This document shows positions 25,837-34,531 of a stretch of 64,000 nucleotides of DNA, piece by piece (the stretch's first letter is position 1; each line of letters begins with the position of its first letter). Origin of the DNA: Thermogemmatispora tikiterensis. Its GTDB lineage: Bacteria > Chloroflexota > Ktedonobacteria > Ktedonobacterales > Ktedonobacteraceae. The stretch is taken from the NCBI RefSeq assembly GCF_003268475.1, contig NZ_MCIF01000002.1, positions 2,777,382 to 2,841,381 on the forward strand. The letters run 5' to 3'. Under the pieces are notes generated by a model. The model saw nothing but the letters and a program-made list of their open reading frames with translations, was not told the origin of the DNA and did not search any database. The position numbers and the translations under genes are program-made.

Positions 25837-27345
25837 ATGCCGCAAAGATTACCGCGTCCTATCGCTTTCGTCGTTCTGTCGCTCTTTATGGTCGCCGCTC
25901 TCTTAGTCGGCTGGCAGCTGCACCAGAGTCGGCCAGCGCAGGCCGCCGGCTTCCCAGCCCACTACTTCGCTCCCTATGTTGATACAAGTCTATATCCCAC
26001 CTTCCAGTTGACGCAGACGGCCCAGCAGATCGGGGTGAAGTTCTATACACTGGCCTTCATTATTAACGGCGGCGGAAGCTGTCAGGCCGAGTGGAATGGA
26101 ACCACCCCCGTCAATCAGGGCTTCTTGCAAAGCGATATCAGCAATCTGCGTGCCCTGGGAGGCGATGTGATTGTCTCCTTTGGCGGCGCCAATGGCACCG
26201 AGCTGGCCCAGGCTTGCAGCAGCGTCAGTAGCTTGCAGGCCCAGTACCAGGCCGTGGTGACCAACTATCAGTTGACGCACGTGGATTTTGATATCGAGGG
26301 GGCGACCATTGCCGACTCGGCTTCGGTCGACCGGCGCAATAAGGCCCTTGCCGCTCTGCAGGCGGCCAACCCTGGGCTGTTCGTTTCGTATACGCTGCCG
26401 GTGATGCCTTCGGGATTGACGCAGGACGGCATCAATCTTCTGCAGAATGCCATCGCTAACGGCGTTAACGTGGGCATGGTCAATATTATGGCAATGGATT
26501 ACGGCAGCTCGGCCCCTCCCAATCAGATGGGGCAAAATGCCATTAGCGCCGCTCAGAGCACCTTCAATCAGCTCAAGAGTCTTTACCCCAACAAATCGAA
26601 CGCCCAGCTGTGGGCAATGATTGGGGTGACGCCGATGATCGGCTTAAACGATGTGTCGCCCGAGGTCTTTACACTTCAGGATGCCCAGCAGCTGCTCAGT
26701 TTCGCCCAGCAGAATGGTCTGGGGGAGCTGGCGATGTGGTCGGCGGGCCGCGATCAGCCCTGTCCTAACAATGGGGCCTATGTCTCACCGACGTGCAGCG
26801 GTATTCAGCAGCAGCCCTTTGATTTCTCGAAGCTCTTTAACCAGTTCACTGGCGGCAGCACTACGAATCCCACGCCCACGCCCACGCCAACGTCTCAGCC
26901 GGCGACGCCTACTCCCACCCCTGGCCTCACTCCCACTCCAACGCCCTCGCCAACTCCAACCGGAGGGAACCTGGTGGCCAATCCCGGCTTTGAAAGCGGC
27001 TCGCTCTCGCCCTGGAGCTGCGACGCCGGCGACCGTGTGGTGACGTCTCCCGTCCACAGCGGTTCGTATGCCTTGCAACTGACGCCGAGTAATTCGACAA
27101 CCGGCCAGTGCACACAGACAATCAGTGTGCAGTCGAATCATACGTATACGCTGAGCGCCTACGTGAACGGCCCGTATGCTTATCTCGGCATCAGCGGCGG
27201 AGCCAGCAATTGGACAAGCAGCACAAGCTATACATTGCTGTCAGTGACGTTTACGACCGGTTCCTCAACAACCAGCGTGACGATCTATGTCCACGGCTGG
27301 TATGCCCAGGGCCCGGTCTATGTCGATGACGTGTCGCTGCGTTAG
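25837..27345 (+). CDS. Secreted GH18-family chitinase-like glycoside hydrolase with C-terminal carbohydrate-binding domain
   Basis: 502 aa. Signal peptide residues ~1-36 (basic start, hydrophobic 'FVVLSLFMVAALLVGW', cleavage after A-Q-A-A). The catalytic GH18 barrel (~38-340) has the S-F-G-G motif on strand 3 and the D-x-D-x-E catalytic motif in H-V-D-F-D-I-E-G, where Glu is the acid; the barrel resembles actinobacterial ChiC/ChiD-type enzymes. A Thr/Pro linker (~345-375) joins a ~125-aa beta-sandwich starting 'NLVANPGFESGSLSPWSCDA', typical of CBM4/9-like modules. It would hydrolyse chitin or related N-acetylglucosaminides outside the cell. The start codon lies in a run of possible starts; ATG 25837 has AAAGGAG upstream. 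Confidence 0.88.
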   Translation: MPQRLPRPIAFVVLSLFMVAALLVGWQLHQSRPAQAAGFPAHYFAPYVDTSLYPTFQLTQTAQQIGVKFYTLAFIINGGGSCQAEWNGTTPVNQGFLQSDISNLRALGGDVIVSFGGANGTELAQACSSVSSLQAQYQAVVTNYQLTHVDFDIEGATIADSASVDRRNKALAALQAANPGLFVSYTLPVMPSGLTQDGINLLQNAIANGVNVGMVNIMAMDYGSSAPPNQMGQNAISAAQSTFNQLKSLYPNKSNAQLWAMIGVTPMIGLNDVSPEVFTLQDAQQLLSFAQQNGLGELAMWSAGRDQPCPNNGAYVSPTCSGIQQQPFDFSKLFNQFTGGSTTNPTPTPTPTSQPATPTPTPGLTPTPTPSPTPTGGNLVANPGFESGSLSPWSCDAGDRVVTSPVHSGSYALQLTPSNSTTGQCTQTISVQSNHTYTLSAYVNGPYAYLGISGGASNWTSSTSYTLLSVTFTTGSSTTSVTIYVHGWYAQGPVYVDDVSLR

Positions 27346-27447
27346 CTCGTGCTGACAGACCCGGCTTGTATGGGGCTGGCAGCCCGACGACGACCGGCTT
27401 GACGGTCCCGTCCGGCCCCTGCCCCCCAGGGAAGCGCGGCTCTTCCT

Positions 27448-27489
27448 CGACCTGCAGCAGGAACTTGCCCCTGGCTGCAGGTCGTTTTT
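27448..27489 (+). terminator. Rho-independent terminator of the chitinase gene
   Basis: Perfect 11-bp stem CGACCTGCAGC (27448-27458) with 27474-27484, 15-nt loop, then TTTTT (27485-27489), about 100 bases after the stop. Confidence 0.88.
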
Positions 27490-27517
27490 GGGAAGGAATG
27501 TGCCCACTGGTCAAAGC

Positions 27518-27554
27518 GGCCAGGCCAGGCCAGGCCAGGCCAGGCCAGGCCAGG
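27518..27554 (+). repeat. Pentanucleotide tandem repeat (GGCCA)n
   Basis: About 7.4 uninterrupted copies of GGCCA between the chitinase terminator and ppc. Simple repeats of this kind are prone to slippage. The remaining ~390 bases to ppc show no gene; a -10-like TACAAT occurs near 27637 without a good -35. Confidence 0.85.
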
Positions 27555-27943
27555 TCAGTTCCAGTTCAAAGTCCCCTTGCCATTCGGCGAGTCTTACGAT
27601 GCAGGGAGAAGCACGACTATTCGAACGGCAATGTGCTACAATTGCTAATGACGGCACAATGATGAGCCTCCCACAAGGACCGTTGACCGCACCGCTGACG
27701 AGGGCTCCAGCAACGCTGATCGCTCGATTGATCACCTATGTTTCCGCACTTTCCAACCTGGAATGGATTAGGGATCTCCGTCTGGCTGACAGCTCTGCCA
27801 GTGTCATCGCCTCAGGAGGCGCACAGCAGCAGGTTGGTTGGGCTGCCTGGTGTTGGGAAGGAAGAGCCAGCCGGGAGAGAATCAGTTGCTACTCTGGCAG
27901 AGCAGGACTTTGCATCTGAGCGCTTGGAAAAGGATGCATCTCT

Positions 27944-30874
27944 ATGTCTGAGCAAGAACGCCGTCAGGAGAAAGATGCCCCCTTGCGTCGCGATATTCGC
28001 ATGCTTGGCGATGCGCTGGGACGTGCCATTCAGCAGCACGGGGGGAGTGAGGTGTTCGAGACGGTGGAACACCTCCGCCGTAGCTGCAAGCGTCTGCGCG
28101 ATTATGCCGAGCAGCTCGCGCAGGCCGAGGGAGTGGAAGCAGAACAATTGCAGCGTGAGATTGAGGCATTGGATGCCGACATTATGCGAGTCGTGGAGAG
28201 CTGCGATCTGCGCATGGCCATCGATGTGATCCGCGCCTTCACGATCTACTTTCACCTGGTCAATACGGCAGAACAGTACCACCGCATTCGCCGCCGCCGC
28301 GAACACGAGAGCGGCCCGGAACCGACGCCACAGCGTGGCTCGCTGGCTGCCCTCATGCAGTTTTTCCAACAGCACGGAGTTGACCGCGAGACTCTGCAAA
28401 CCCTCTTGCAGCGCCTCTCGATCGAGCTGGTCTTTACGGCCCACCCGACTGAGGCGACGCGCCGTACGCTGATCATCAAGTCGCGTCAGGTGGCTGATCT
28501 GCTGGATGCCTACGACCGCGAGTACGGCCACGTGCTCGGTCGACCTCAACGCCCCTGGTCACGCCAGCGTGAGCTGGAGAGTACTATTGCTTTGCTCTGG
28601 CGCACCGATGCTGTCCGCCACGTGCGCCCGCAGCCGGTGGATGAGGTGAAGATGGGCATCTATTACCTCGATGAGATTATCTACGAGGCACTTCCCGAAC
28701 TCTACGAGGAGTTCGAGCAGTTGCTTGAACGGCAGTATCCCAACCTGGACCTGCGCGTTCCACCTTTCTTGCGGATCGGCTCCTGGATCGGCGGGGATCA
28801 GGATGGCAATCCAAATGTCGGACCGGAGACGTTGCTGCAGGCCCTGCGCCTGCAACGCGCTAGCTTATTGACACACTACCGTCGCTCGATCGAGGCACTG
28901 GCACGGGAGTATTCACAGTCGATTACCTACAGCACGGTGACTGAGGAGCTGCGCCGCTCGATCGAGGAGGATGCCGCTCGCCTGCCAGACTACGATCGCG
29001 AGCTGGGCGAACAGACACGCCTGGAGCCATATCGGCGCAAGCTATCGTTCATGTGGAAGCGCCTGGGAGCGACGTTGGCTGCGATGGCCCCAGCCCAGGA
29101 GGAGGAAACGACTGAGTCGGCCTCGGCCCTACAGCGCACGGTGGCCTATCGCGACGCGGAGGAGCTACTGGCTGATCTGCGCCTGGTCTATGAGAGCCTG
29201 CTGGCCGACGGTGAGCATGAGGTGGCCAATGGGGCCCTGGCTCGTCTGATTCGCCAGGTGGAGCTGTTTGGCTTTCATTTCGCCGCGCTTGATGTGCGCC
29301 AACATAGCGAGCGCCATGCTCAGGCGCTTTCAGAGCTGCTGCGCGTGACCGGCCTGGCAGAGACACTGACCGTTGGCTCCGATGGGGCACCCGCCAGAGA
29401 CTATCTGGAGTTGAATGAGGAGGAACGGGTTCAGCTGCTGGAGCGCCTGCTCCGCGATCCGCGCGTCTTGCCGCGACGCGGCCTCCAGCTGAGCAGGGAA
29501 ACAGCCACGGTTTTGGGAACGTTCGAGGCCATTCGCCAGGCACGCGAGGAGTTCGGTCCACGGGCGGTGACCTGCTATATCATTAGTATGGCCCGTACGC
29601 TCAGCGACTTGCTGGAGGTACAGTTTTTCTGCAAGGAGGCCGGCATCAGCGGCCTGCCGATCGTGCCGCTCTTCGAGACAATCGCCGATCTGCGCGGCTG
29701 CGCGACGATCATGGAAACAGCCTTCCGCTTCCCGCTCTACCGCCAGTGGGTGGCCAGTCATGGCAATGAGCAGCAGATTATGCTCGGTTACTCGGATAGC
29801 AGCAAGGACGGCGGAATGCTGACCTCGGGCTGGGAGCTCTATCAGGCACAGCAACGCCTGGCAGCACTGGGAGAGCGCTATGGGATCGGTATCATGATCT
29901 TCCACGGACGCGGCGGGGCCATCGGGCGCGGCGGCGGCCCTATCTACGAGGCCGTTCTGGGCCAGCCACCAGGCACCGTCAACGGGCGCATTCGCATTAC
30001 CGAACAGGGAGAGATGCTCTCGTTTAAATACGGGCTTCACGAGATTGCCTTGCGCAATATGGAGCTGGTGGTCACTGGAGTCATTGAGTCGAGCCTCCCC
30101 CAGGACCAGCGCCGCGAGGAACCGCCACGCTGGGTCGAGATCATGGATCGGCTCTCGCTGAGCGCCTATCAGCGCTACCGCCGCCTGATCTACGAGGATC
30201 GCGAGTTTTTGAACTTCTTTGAGCAGGCAACGCCAATCCTCGAACTCGGCTGGCTCAATATCGGCTCTCGCCCGGCGCGCCGCACCAGCGGACGCAATAT
30301 TGAGGAGCTGCGTGCCATCCCCTGGGTCTTCTCTTGGATGCAGAGCCGCTATGTGCTGCCAAGCTGGTACGGGATCGGCGGGGCTATCGAGGAGTTCGTC
30401 CAGGCCGAGCCGCAGGGCCTGCACGAGCTGCAGGAGATGTACCGCTCCTGGCCCTTCATGCGCGCTTTCCTCGATAATTTACAGATGACGCTCTCAAAAG
30501 CGGATATGCATATTGCTCGCCACTATGCGACGCTGGTGGCCGACGAGCAGCTGCGTCAGCGCATCTCTGCCGAAATTGAGGCAGAGTATGAGCGCACGTG
30601 CAGCTGGCTGCTGCGTATTGTGGGAGGCAAGGCCCTGCTGGATAACTCGCCGGTTCTGCAGCGCTCAATCCGTCTGCGCAATCCTTACGTGGACCCGCTG
30701 AGCTACTTCCAGGTGGTACTACTGCGCCGCCTGCGGGCCTTGGGCGGGCCGCTGGATCTGAGCAAGGCGGAGCAGCAGGAGGCTGGCGAACAGGAGCGCG
30801 AGCGGGCGCGTCTGACCTACGCTGTGCTGCTGACCATCAATGGCATTGCCGCTGGCCTGCGCAATACCGGCTAG
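27944..30874 (+). CDS. ppc: Phosphoenolpyruvate carboxylase
   Basis: 976 aa, slightly longer than most bacterial PEPC (880-940). It fixes bicarbonate onto PEP to give oxaloacetate, replenishing the TCA cycle. Signature regions: V-F-T-A-H-P-T-E-A-T-R-R with the catalytic His near residue 165, 'GSWIGGDQDGNPNV', G-Y-S-D-S-S-K-D-G-G with the catalytic Lys near 620, and the glycine-rich F-H-G-R-G-G-A-I-G-R-G-G-G-P loop near 650. The C-terminus ends N-T-G, as in PEPCs where the final Gly closes the active site. AAAGGA precedes the ATG by about nine bases. Confidence 0.97.
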   Translation: MSEQERRQEKDAPLRRDIRMLGDALGRAIQQHGGSEVFETVEHLRRSCKRLRDYAEQLAQAEGVEAEQLQREIEALDADIMRVVESCDLRMAIDVIRAFTIYFHLVNTAEQYHRIRRRREHESGPEPTPQRGSLAALMQFFQQHGVDRETLQTLLQRLSIELVFTAHPTEATRRTLIIKSRQVADLLDAYDREYGHVLGRPQRPWSRQRELESTIALLWRTDAVRHVRPQPVDEVKMGIYYLDEIIYEALPELYEEFEQLLERQYPNLDLRVPPFLRIGSWIGGDQDGNPNVGPETLLQALRLQRASLLTHYRRSIEALAREYSQSITYSTVTEELRRSIEEDAARLPDYDRELGEQTRLEPYRRKLSFMWKRLGATLAAMAPAQEEETTESASALQRTVAYRDAEELLADLRLVYESLLADGEHEVANGALARLIRQVELFGFHFAALDVRQHSERHAQALSELLRVTGLAETLTVGSDGAPARDYLELNEEERVQLLERLLRDPRVLPRRGLQLSRETATVLGTFEAIRQAREEFGPRAVTCYIISMARTLSDLLEVQFFCKEAGISGLPIVPLFETIADLRGCATIMETAFRFPLYRQWVASHGNEQQIMLGYSDSSKDGGMLTSGWELYQAQQRLAALGERYGIGIMIFHGRGGAIGRGGGPIYEAVLGQPPGTVNGRIRITEQGEMLSFKYGLHEIALRNMELVVTGVIESSLPQDQRREEPPRWVEIMDRLSLSAYQRYRRLIYEDREFLNFFEQATPILELGWLNIGSRPARRTSGRNIEELRAIPWVFSWMQSRYVLPSWYGIGGAIEEFVQAEPQGLHELQEMYRSWPFMRAFLDNLQMTLSKADMHIARHYATLVADEQLRQRISAEIEAEYERTCSWLLRIVGGKALLDNSPVLQRSIRLRNPYVDPLSYFQVVLLRRLRALGGPLDLSKAEQQEAGEQERERARLTYAVLLTINGIAAGLRNTG

Positions 30875-30947
30875 TGGCAGCCCAGCCCGCTTTCTTTCTC
30901 TCAGCGGGTCCAGGCCTGTAAAGCGTAAAGCGCAGTAAAGGAAAGTG

Positions 30948-30984
30948 AAGGATGGGACCGGTGACGCCGGTCCCATCCTTTTTT
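30948..30984 (+). terminator. Rho-independent terminator of ppc
   Basis: 14-bp perfect stem (30948-30961 and 30967-30980), 5-nt loop, then a run of six T (30979-30984). It lies between convergent genes. Confidence 0.92.
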
Positions 30985-31022
30985 GTTCTGTTCTGGCCGT
31001 CTGGGAGCCGGGCAGCTGCAAG

Positions 31023-31985
31023 CTAGACAAAAGGCAGGACTGTCTCGGCGAAGTCGCGCAGGCCCTCGATGTCATCAAGATAGAACCACTGCAGCATCAA
31101 CTCTTGAATGCCGGCTTCGCCGTAGCGCCTGATCTGGGCAATAGCCATGTCGGGCGTGCCGACAATGGTGCGATTCTGGGCCTGCACTCGCTCCAGGATC
31201 TCCTGCGAGGAGAGGGAGGCGTAGCTGGGATCATAGTGACGCCACCAGTCAAGACGCTGATAGAGATCCTCGCGTGTGCGCCCGAAGAAGAGCGAGGTCA
31301 TCATCGTGCGCTGAACACTGGAGGGCGGGCGTCCTGCCTCCTGCAGCAATTGATCAAGAAAGGCAGACAGTTCGCGAAACTGCTCAGGGGAGAGAAAGCC
31401 GGCATTCCAGATGTCGGCGTAGCGCGCCGCCAGCGGCAGTGTGCGTTTGCGTCCGCCGCCACCGATCATGATGGGCGGCCCACCAGGTCGCTGCGGACGG
31501 GGCAGAAGCTGCGCCTCGCGGAGCTGGTAGAAGCTGCCGTTGAAGGTGACTGGCTGCTCGGAGCGCAGCAGGAGATTGATCACCTCCAGGGCCTCAGCAA
31601 AGCGCGCCATGCGCGTACGCATATCGCCCAGGTTCAGCCCAAACATGGCATGTTCGCGTTCCTGCCAGCCGGCTCCAACACCGAAGATGAAGCGTCCCCC
31701 ACTCAGGTCGTCGAGAGCTATCGCCTGGCGCGTTAGCATGACGGGATGATGAAAGGAGATCGGCGAGACGAGCGGGCCAAAATGGAGGCGCCGCGTATGG
31801 TCGGCAGCATAGGCCAGCGAGACAATGGTTTCCAGGGCCTCGCGGTCGGGCGGCACGGGGTCGGTGAAGTGATCGGAGCGGAAGAGGCCCGCATAGCCCA
31901 GACCTTCGATGGCCTCGACCAGGCGCTGCCAGCGGGACCAGGTCAGGCCCGTCTGTCCTTCGATCTGAATGGAAATAGCGACCAT
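31023..31985 (-). CDS. LLM-class (luciferase-like) flavin/F420-dependent oxidoreductase
   Basis: 320 aa. N-terminal strand M-V-A-I-S-I-Q-I-E-G-Q, then 'LGYAGLFRSDHFTDP', 'TRRLHFGPLVSPISFHHPVM', 'LDDLSGGRFIFGVGAGWQER' and 'PPIMIGGGGRKRTLPLAARY' are the hallmark blocks of the bacterial luciferase-like barrel. Such enzymes use FMN or F420 as hydride carrier; which one is used is not decidable here. The start ATG 31985 has AGGAGGGAG upstream. The substrate is unknown. It is one of three LLM genes in the window. Confidence 0.88.
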   Translation of the reverse strand: MVAISIQIEGQTGLTWSRWQRLVEAIEGLGYAGLFRSDHFTDPVPPDREALETIVSLAYAADHTRRLHFGPLVSPISFHHPVMLTRQAIALDDLSGGRFIFGVGAGWQEREHAMFGLNLGDMRTRMARFAEALEVINLLLRSEQPVTFNGSFYQLREAQLLPRPQRPGGPPIMIGGGGRKRTLPLAARYADIWNAGFLSPEQFRELSAFLDQLLQEAGRPPSSVQRTMMTSLFFGRTREDLYQRLDWWRHYDPSYASLSSQEILERVQAQNRTIVGTPDMAIAQIRRYGEAGIQELMLQWFYLDDIEGLRDFAETVLPFV

Positions 31986-32154
31986 TGTGAAACGCTTCTC
32001 CCTCCTGACTGAGCTATCTCTCGGCAGAGTTGCCCACATCACCGATGAGAGCACCCCCCCCTGTCTGCTACCAGTATGACACACCGCTCCGCAGGGGCAC
32101 AAGCGCCAACGCGACATCGTCAGTATCTCCGCTCGCTGGGGTTGACCTCGCTAC

Positions 32155-32256
32155 CAGGCATATGGTATTTTTAGAATTGATGTGTGGATTACGACGAGTG
32201 AATAGAACAGCTGCCAGATCTGCTCTGAGCGATAACATCGAGCAATTTCGCAGGGG
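32155..32256 (-). repeat. Inverted element copy L (~100 nt), paired with 33804-33904
   Basis: Read on the minus strand it begins CCCCTGCGAAATTGCTCG and ends TATGCCTG. The first 40 bases after CCC match the right copy at 37 of 40 positions, then ~55-60% over the next 60 bases, with TATGCCTG conserved at the far end. Both copies lie outside recognised genes and face opposite ways, bracketing the DUF1648 and SdpI genes. A remnant of a mobile-element end or a repeated non-coding element are the main options. Confidence 0.65.
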
Positions 32257-32330
32257 GGCGGTATACAGAGGAATGTAAAAAAACAGCATATTCTGCTGAG
32301 ACTGAGCGTTTCAAAAAGTCGGAGCACTCT

Positions 32331-32837
32331 ATGCACGAGAGAAAACGGCGCCCTGCAGTCCGTCCACCACTTTCTCCCCTCGAAATAGGGATAGAGATCG
32401 TTGCTCTGGCCAGTGTTGCCCTGAGCATTTACCTGACGGTGCAGGCCTGGGCTACATTGCCAGCGCGCATTCCTGGCCATTTCGGCCTCGCAGGTCAGCC
32501 TGATGCCTATTCTAACAGATCAGACCTTCTATTCTACCCTATTTTCTCAGTTATTGCCTATATTTTCATAACTCTCTTGTCATGCTTCACGAGGTTTTTC
32601 AATTATCCCTGGGCTATTACCGAAGAGAACGCAGCTCGGCAGTACCGCTTAGCGCGAGGGCTGATCAACTGGCTCAAACTCTTGTTGATCTGGATGCTGC
32701 TCTATGGCGAATGGCTTACGATAGAGGTGGCAACTCAACAAGCGACGGGTCCCGGCGCGCTGGTTTTCATCGGCCTGCTGCTCTGCATGCTGCTTTCAAC
32801 GGCGGTGTATATCGTAGCAGCCAGACGCGCCCGCTAG
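32331..32837 (+). CDS. DUF1648-domain membrane protein (N-terminal half of an SdpI-type protein)
   Basis: 168 aa, four hydrophobic segments. After the first helix comes W-A-T-L-P-A-R-I-P-G-H-F-G-L-A-G-Q-P-D-A-Y, the defining DUF1648 motif (L-P-x-R-I-P-x-H-F). In Bacillus SdpI-type proteins this domain precedes an SdpI domain in one chain; here the SdpI half is a separate convergent gene (32979-33329). The family acts in immunity to or sensing of secreted toxins in Bacillus; a role here is inferred only. There is no strong Shine-Dalgarno before ATG 32331. Confidence 0.75.
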   Translation: MHERKRRPAVRPPLSPLEIGIEIVALASVALSIYLTVQAWATLPARIPGHFGLAGQPDAYSNRSDLLFYPIFSVIAYIFITLLSCFTRFFNYPWAITEENAARQYRLARGLINWLKLLLIWMLLYGEWLTIEVATQQATGPGALVFIGLLLCMLLSTAVYIVAARRAR

Positions 32838-32886
32838 ATAGCCAACAACGGCACAAGAGTCAACTATTTCACGGCTAAAGCCTGGG

Positions 32887-32956
32887 TCCCCGGCACCGGA
32901 GAAAGAAGTCCAAACGCCGGGGAAGGATTGGAGGAGCGCACGGGGAAGCATTCCCC
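32887..32956. terminator. Bidirectional hairpins between convergent DUF1648 and SdpI genes
   Basis: Two stem-loops: TCCCCGGC (32887-32894) with GCCGGGGA (32916-32923), and GGGGAA-gca-TTCCCC (32942-32956). They lie in the 141-base gap between two stop codons. T-runs are weak. Confidence 0.5.
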
Positions 32957-32978
32957 TCCTACCAAGGGAGGCGCTATC

Positions 32979-33329
32979 TTATCTAGCTATGCGCCTGGCA
33001 TAGCTGGCTGCTTGGATGATAGGTATAGTCGAAAGGAAGAGCACAGGGATAACAATCCAGAGGAAAGCCAGAGTCGTATTGTCCCCAAAGGGAATAAAGA
33101 AAGCAACGATCCCAATAACTATCAGCAGACTGGACCAGAGGATCGTCCATCTCGCTCCGTAGCGGTTGATTTCGCGCCACTGCTCGGCTGAGGTAAAGGC
33201 CCGTCCGAAGCGGAAACCGTAGAAGGAGTTGCGCTGAGTGGTGCCACGCAACAATGGCAGGCTCAAAACAATCATAGAAGCGCCCGCCACGACATCGATG
33301 ACGCTGGCTAAGAGATTCAGTGAATTCAT
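32979..33329 (-). CDS. SdpI-family membrane protein
   Basis: 116 aa, three hydrophobic segments. The motif N-S-F-Y-G-F-R-F-G-R-A-F-T-S-A-E-Q-W-R-E-I-N-R-Y-G corresponds to the SdpI signature (N-x-W-Y-G-x-R-T ... W-x-x-x-N). ATG 33329 is chosen: AGAGG lies nine bases upstream, while an in-frame TTG at 33338 would sit on the ribosome site itself. SdpI proteins protect against the SDP toxin in Bacillus and act as receptors for an ArsR-type repressor; no toxin gene is visible here. It faces the DUF1648 gene tail to tail. Confidence 0.75.
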   Translation of the reverse strand: MNSLNLLASVIDVVAGASMIVLSLPLLRGTTQRNSFYGFRFGRAFTSAEQWREINRYGARWTILWSSLLIVIGIVAFFIPFGDNTTLAFLWIVIPVLFLSTIPIIQAASYARRIAR

Positions 33330-33373
33330 GGGAAACAACCTCTTTATGTCGCTGCTGCAACTGACAACACTTT

Positions 33374-33395
33374 GTAATGGCTACTCATTCATTAC
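33374..33395. promoter_or_regulatory. Inverted repeat upstream of the SdpI gene, candidate operator
   Basis: GTAATG (33374-33379) and CATTAC (33390-33395), spacing 10, located 45-66 bases upstream of the SdpI start. Position and symmetry fit a repressor site; no -35/-10 pair was fixed. Confidence 0.4.
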
Positions 33396-33507
33396 ACATA
33401 CTAGAAAGCATAAAGCCTGCTTTCAGCAATGACAAGGGGAAAAGACGAAGGACTTTTCTTCGTATGCTCCAGCTGGCACAGCAGTCATGTGTCCACCAGG
33501 CAGAAAC

Positions 33508-33536
33508 TTGCGCAATCCTGACCGTCCCTGTATAAT
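33508..33536 (+). promoter_or_regulatory. Strong sigma-70 promoter in a gene-free stretch
   Basis: TTGCGC (33508-33513), 17-base spacer and a perfect TATAAT (33531-33536). It fires toward the right inverted-element copy and the argG leader, but no convincing gene starts within the next 600 bases. It could make a non-coding RNA or a very long arg leader. Confidence 0.65.
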
Positions 33537-34199
33537 ACTCGTGGCAGGGTGTTTAGCTTCTGGGCATAGAGGCTGGCATCAAGAGCGAAAACAAGAGCAG
33601 GCAGGAGAAGCTTCGGCAAGAGGCAGCGGAGGATGACGACAGCGAAGCGCCTCGCTGGAAGGTGAGTGGGCCGTCTGGTCAAGGGCCGTGCAGAGAGAGC
33701 CGCAAGCCCCGATCTGGATGAGTATCACTCGCTCCAGGATGGTCTCCTCGAAAGCCGGCGCGAGTCCGCAGCTTGGCATGAGCTACCTCCCTCTCCGCGC
33801 TGTCCCCTGCGAAATTGCTCGGTGCTATCGCTCAGAGCCGATCTGGTAACGGCTCGCATCACTTGCCACAACCCTGACCCCAATGCTGAAGAAAGGTATG
33901 CCTGCAGGGCAGGCTATTGCTCGCAGGCTTCTCTCTTTTTCGTCAGCAGGAAGGTACCACGGCACCGCCCCTGGCAGATGAGATGCGCCAGGCAGCCGGG
34001 CAAGAATCCGAGAGAGGCCATCATTCCACCAGGGCAGGTGCCTACGCCGCACAAGCGACAATCGAATACGAGCTTGCTGATAGCTGTCCCGCGTTGAGCG
34101 AACGTAGTACAGAGGAAGCGGCCAACAGCGATCCGATGTTCGGTGAGAGTTCGGAAGGACACGCCCTCTGGAACGCCTTCGTGAGCGGCTGGCCGAAGA
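33537..34199. other. Gene-poor stretch upstream of the arginine T-box
   Basis: Open frames of 60-143 codons exist on both strands (for example 33666-34097 and 33917-34282 on plus) but overlap each other, have biased composition and match no family I know. It contains the right inverted-element copy. Probably non-coding or degraded sequence. Confidence 0.45.
33804..33904 (+). repeat. Inverted element copy R (~100 nt), paired with 32155-32256
   Basis: Begins CCCCTGCGAAATTGCTCG at 33804 and ends TATGCCTG at 33904. Thirty-seven of the 40 bases from CTGCG onward match the left copy; the rest is about 55-60% identical. A self-complementary core (TGCTC ... GAGC) suggests a folded RNA or protein-binding site. 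Confidence 0.65.
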
Positions 34200-34531
34200 A
34201 AGTTCGTGATGCGCCTGAAGTCAGAAGCATCCTAATCTGGGACAGAGAGGGAAGTGGAAGGGAGCACATCACGGGCAAGTAGGATCAGGTGGGTGGTTCC
34301 CACGCAGCGCAATAACCGTAAAGAGCGGTCACCGTGCATGCTCCTCACAGCGGTGTGAGCGGCATCCGACAGGAGAGAGCTGGTCTCCTCCTCTCTCTGG
34401 CGCTAGGCAGCGGCTGGTGACAATAAGGGTGGCACCACGGGTGTAGGTGCAAGCGAGTCCTCAATCTCATCTCGCCTTTGCCTACTCTCGTCCCTTCAGG
34501 TTTCCAGGACAGGAAGGGGCGAGGGTTTTTT
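34200..34531 (+). ncRNA. T-box riboswitch leader of the argG-argH-argG operon
   Basis: The T-box sequence AATAAGGGTGGCACCACGGG (34422-34441) matches the conserved antiterminator (A-G-G-G-T-G-G-N-A-C-C-R-C-G). The acceptor-pairing bulge is TGGC, which would pair with a tRNA 3' end GCCA, i.e. a discriminator G. Upstream is a stem III-like hairpin (GGAGAGAG with CTCTCTCT, about 34371-34399); downstream a strong terminator. The gene controlled makes argininosuccinate, so uncharged tRNA-Arg is the expected ligand. Stem I, the specifier codon and the 5' boundary could not be fixed by eye. Confidence 0.82.
34487..34531 (+). terminator. T-box-controlled intrinsic terminator (attenuator) of the arg operon
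   Basis: CTCGTCCCTTC (34487-34497) pairs with GAAGGGGCGAG (34513-34523) with one G-U pair, 15-nt loop, then GG and TTTTTT (34526-34531). It lies 57 bases before argG. In T-box leaders this stem competes with the antiterminator. Confidence 0.88.

Noticed and set aside
27518..27554. CRISPR-like repeat
   Set aside because: Contiguous 5-bp tandem units without spacers; no cas genes.
32155..33904. Intact IS element between the inverted copies
   Set aside because: The enclosed genes are SdpI/DUF1648 proteins; no transposase frame and no clean target-site duplication were seen.
33666..34282. Open frames of 121-143 codons before the T-box
   Set aside because: They overlap each other and the inverted element, run into the T-box leader and match no family.
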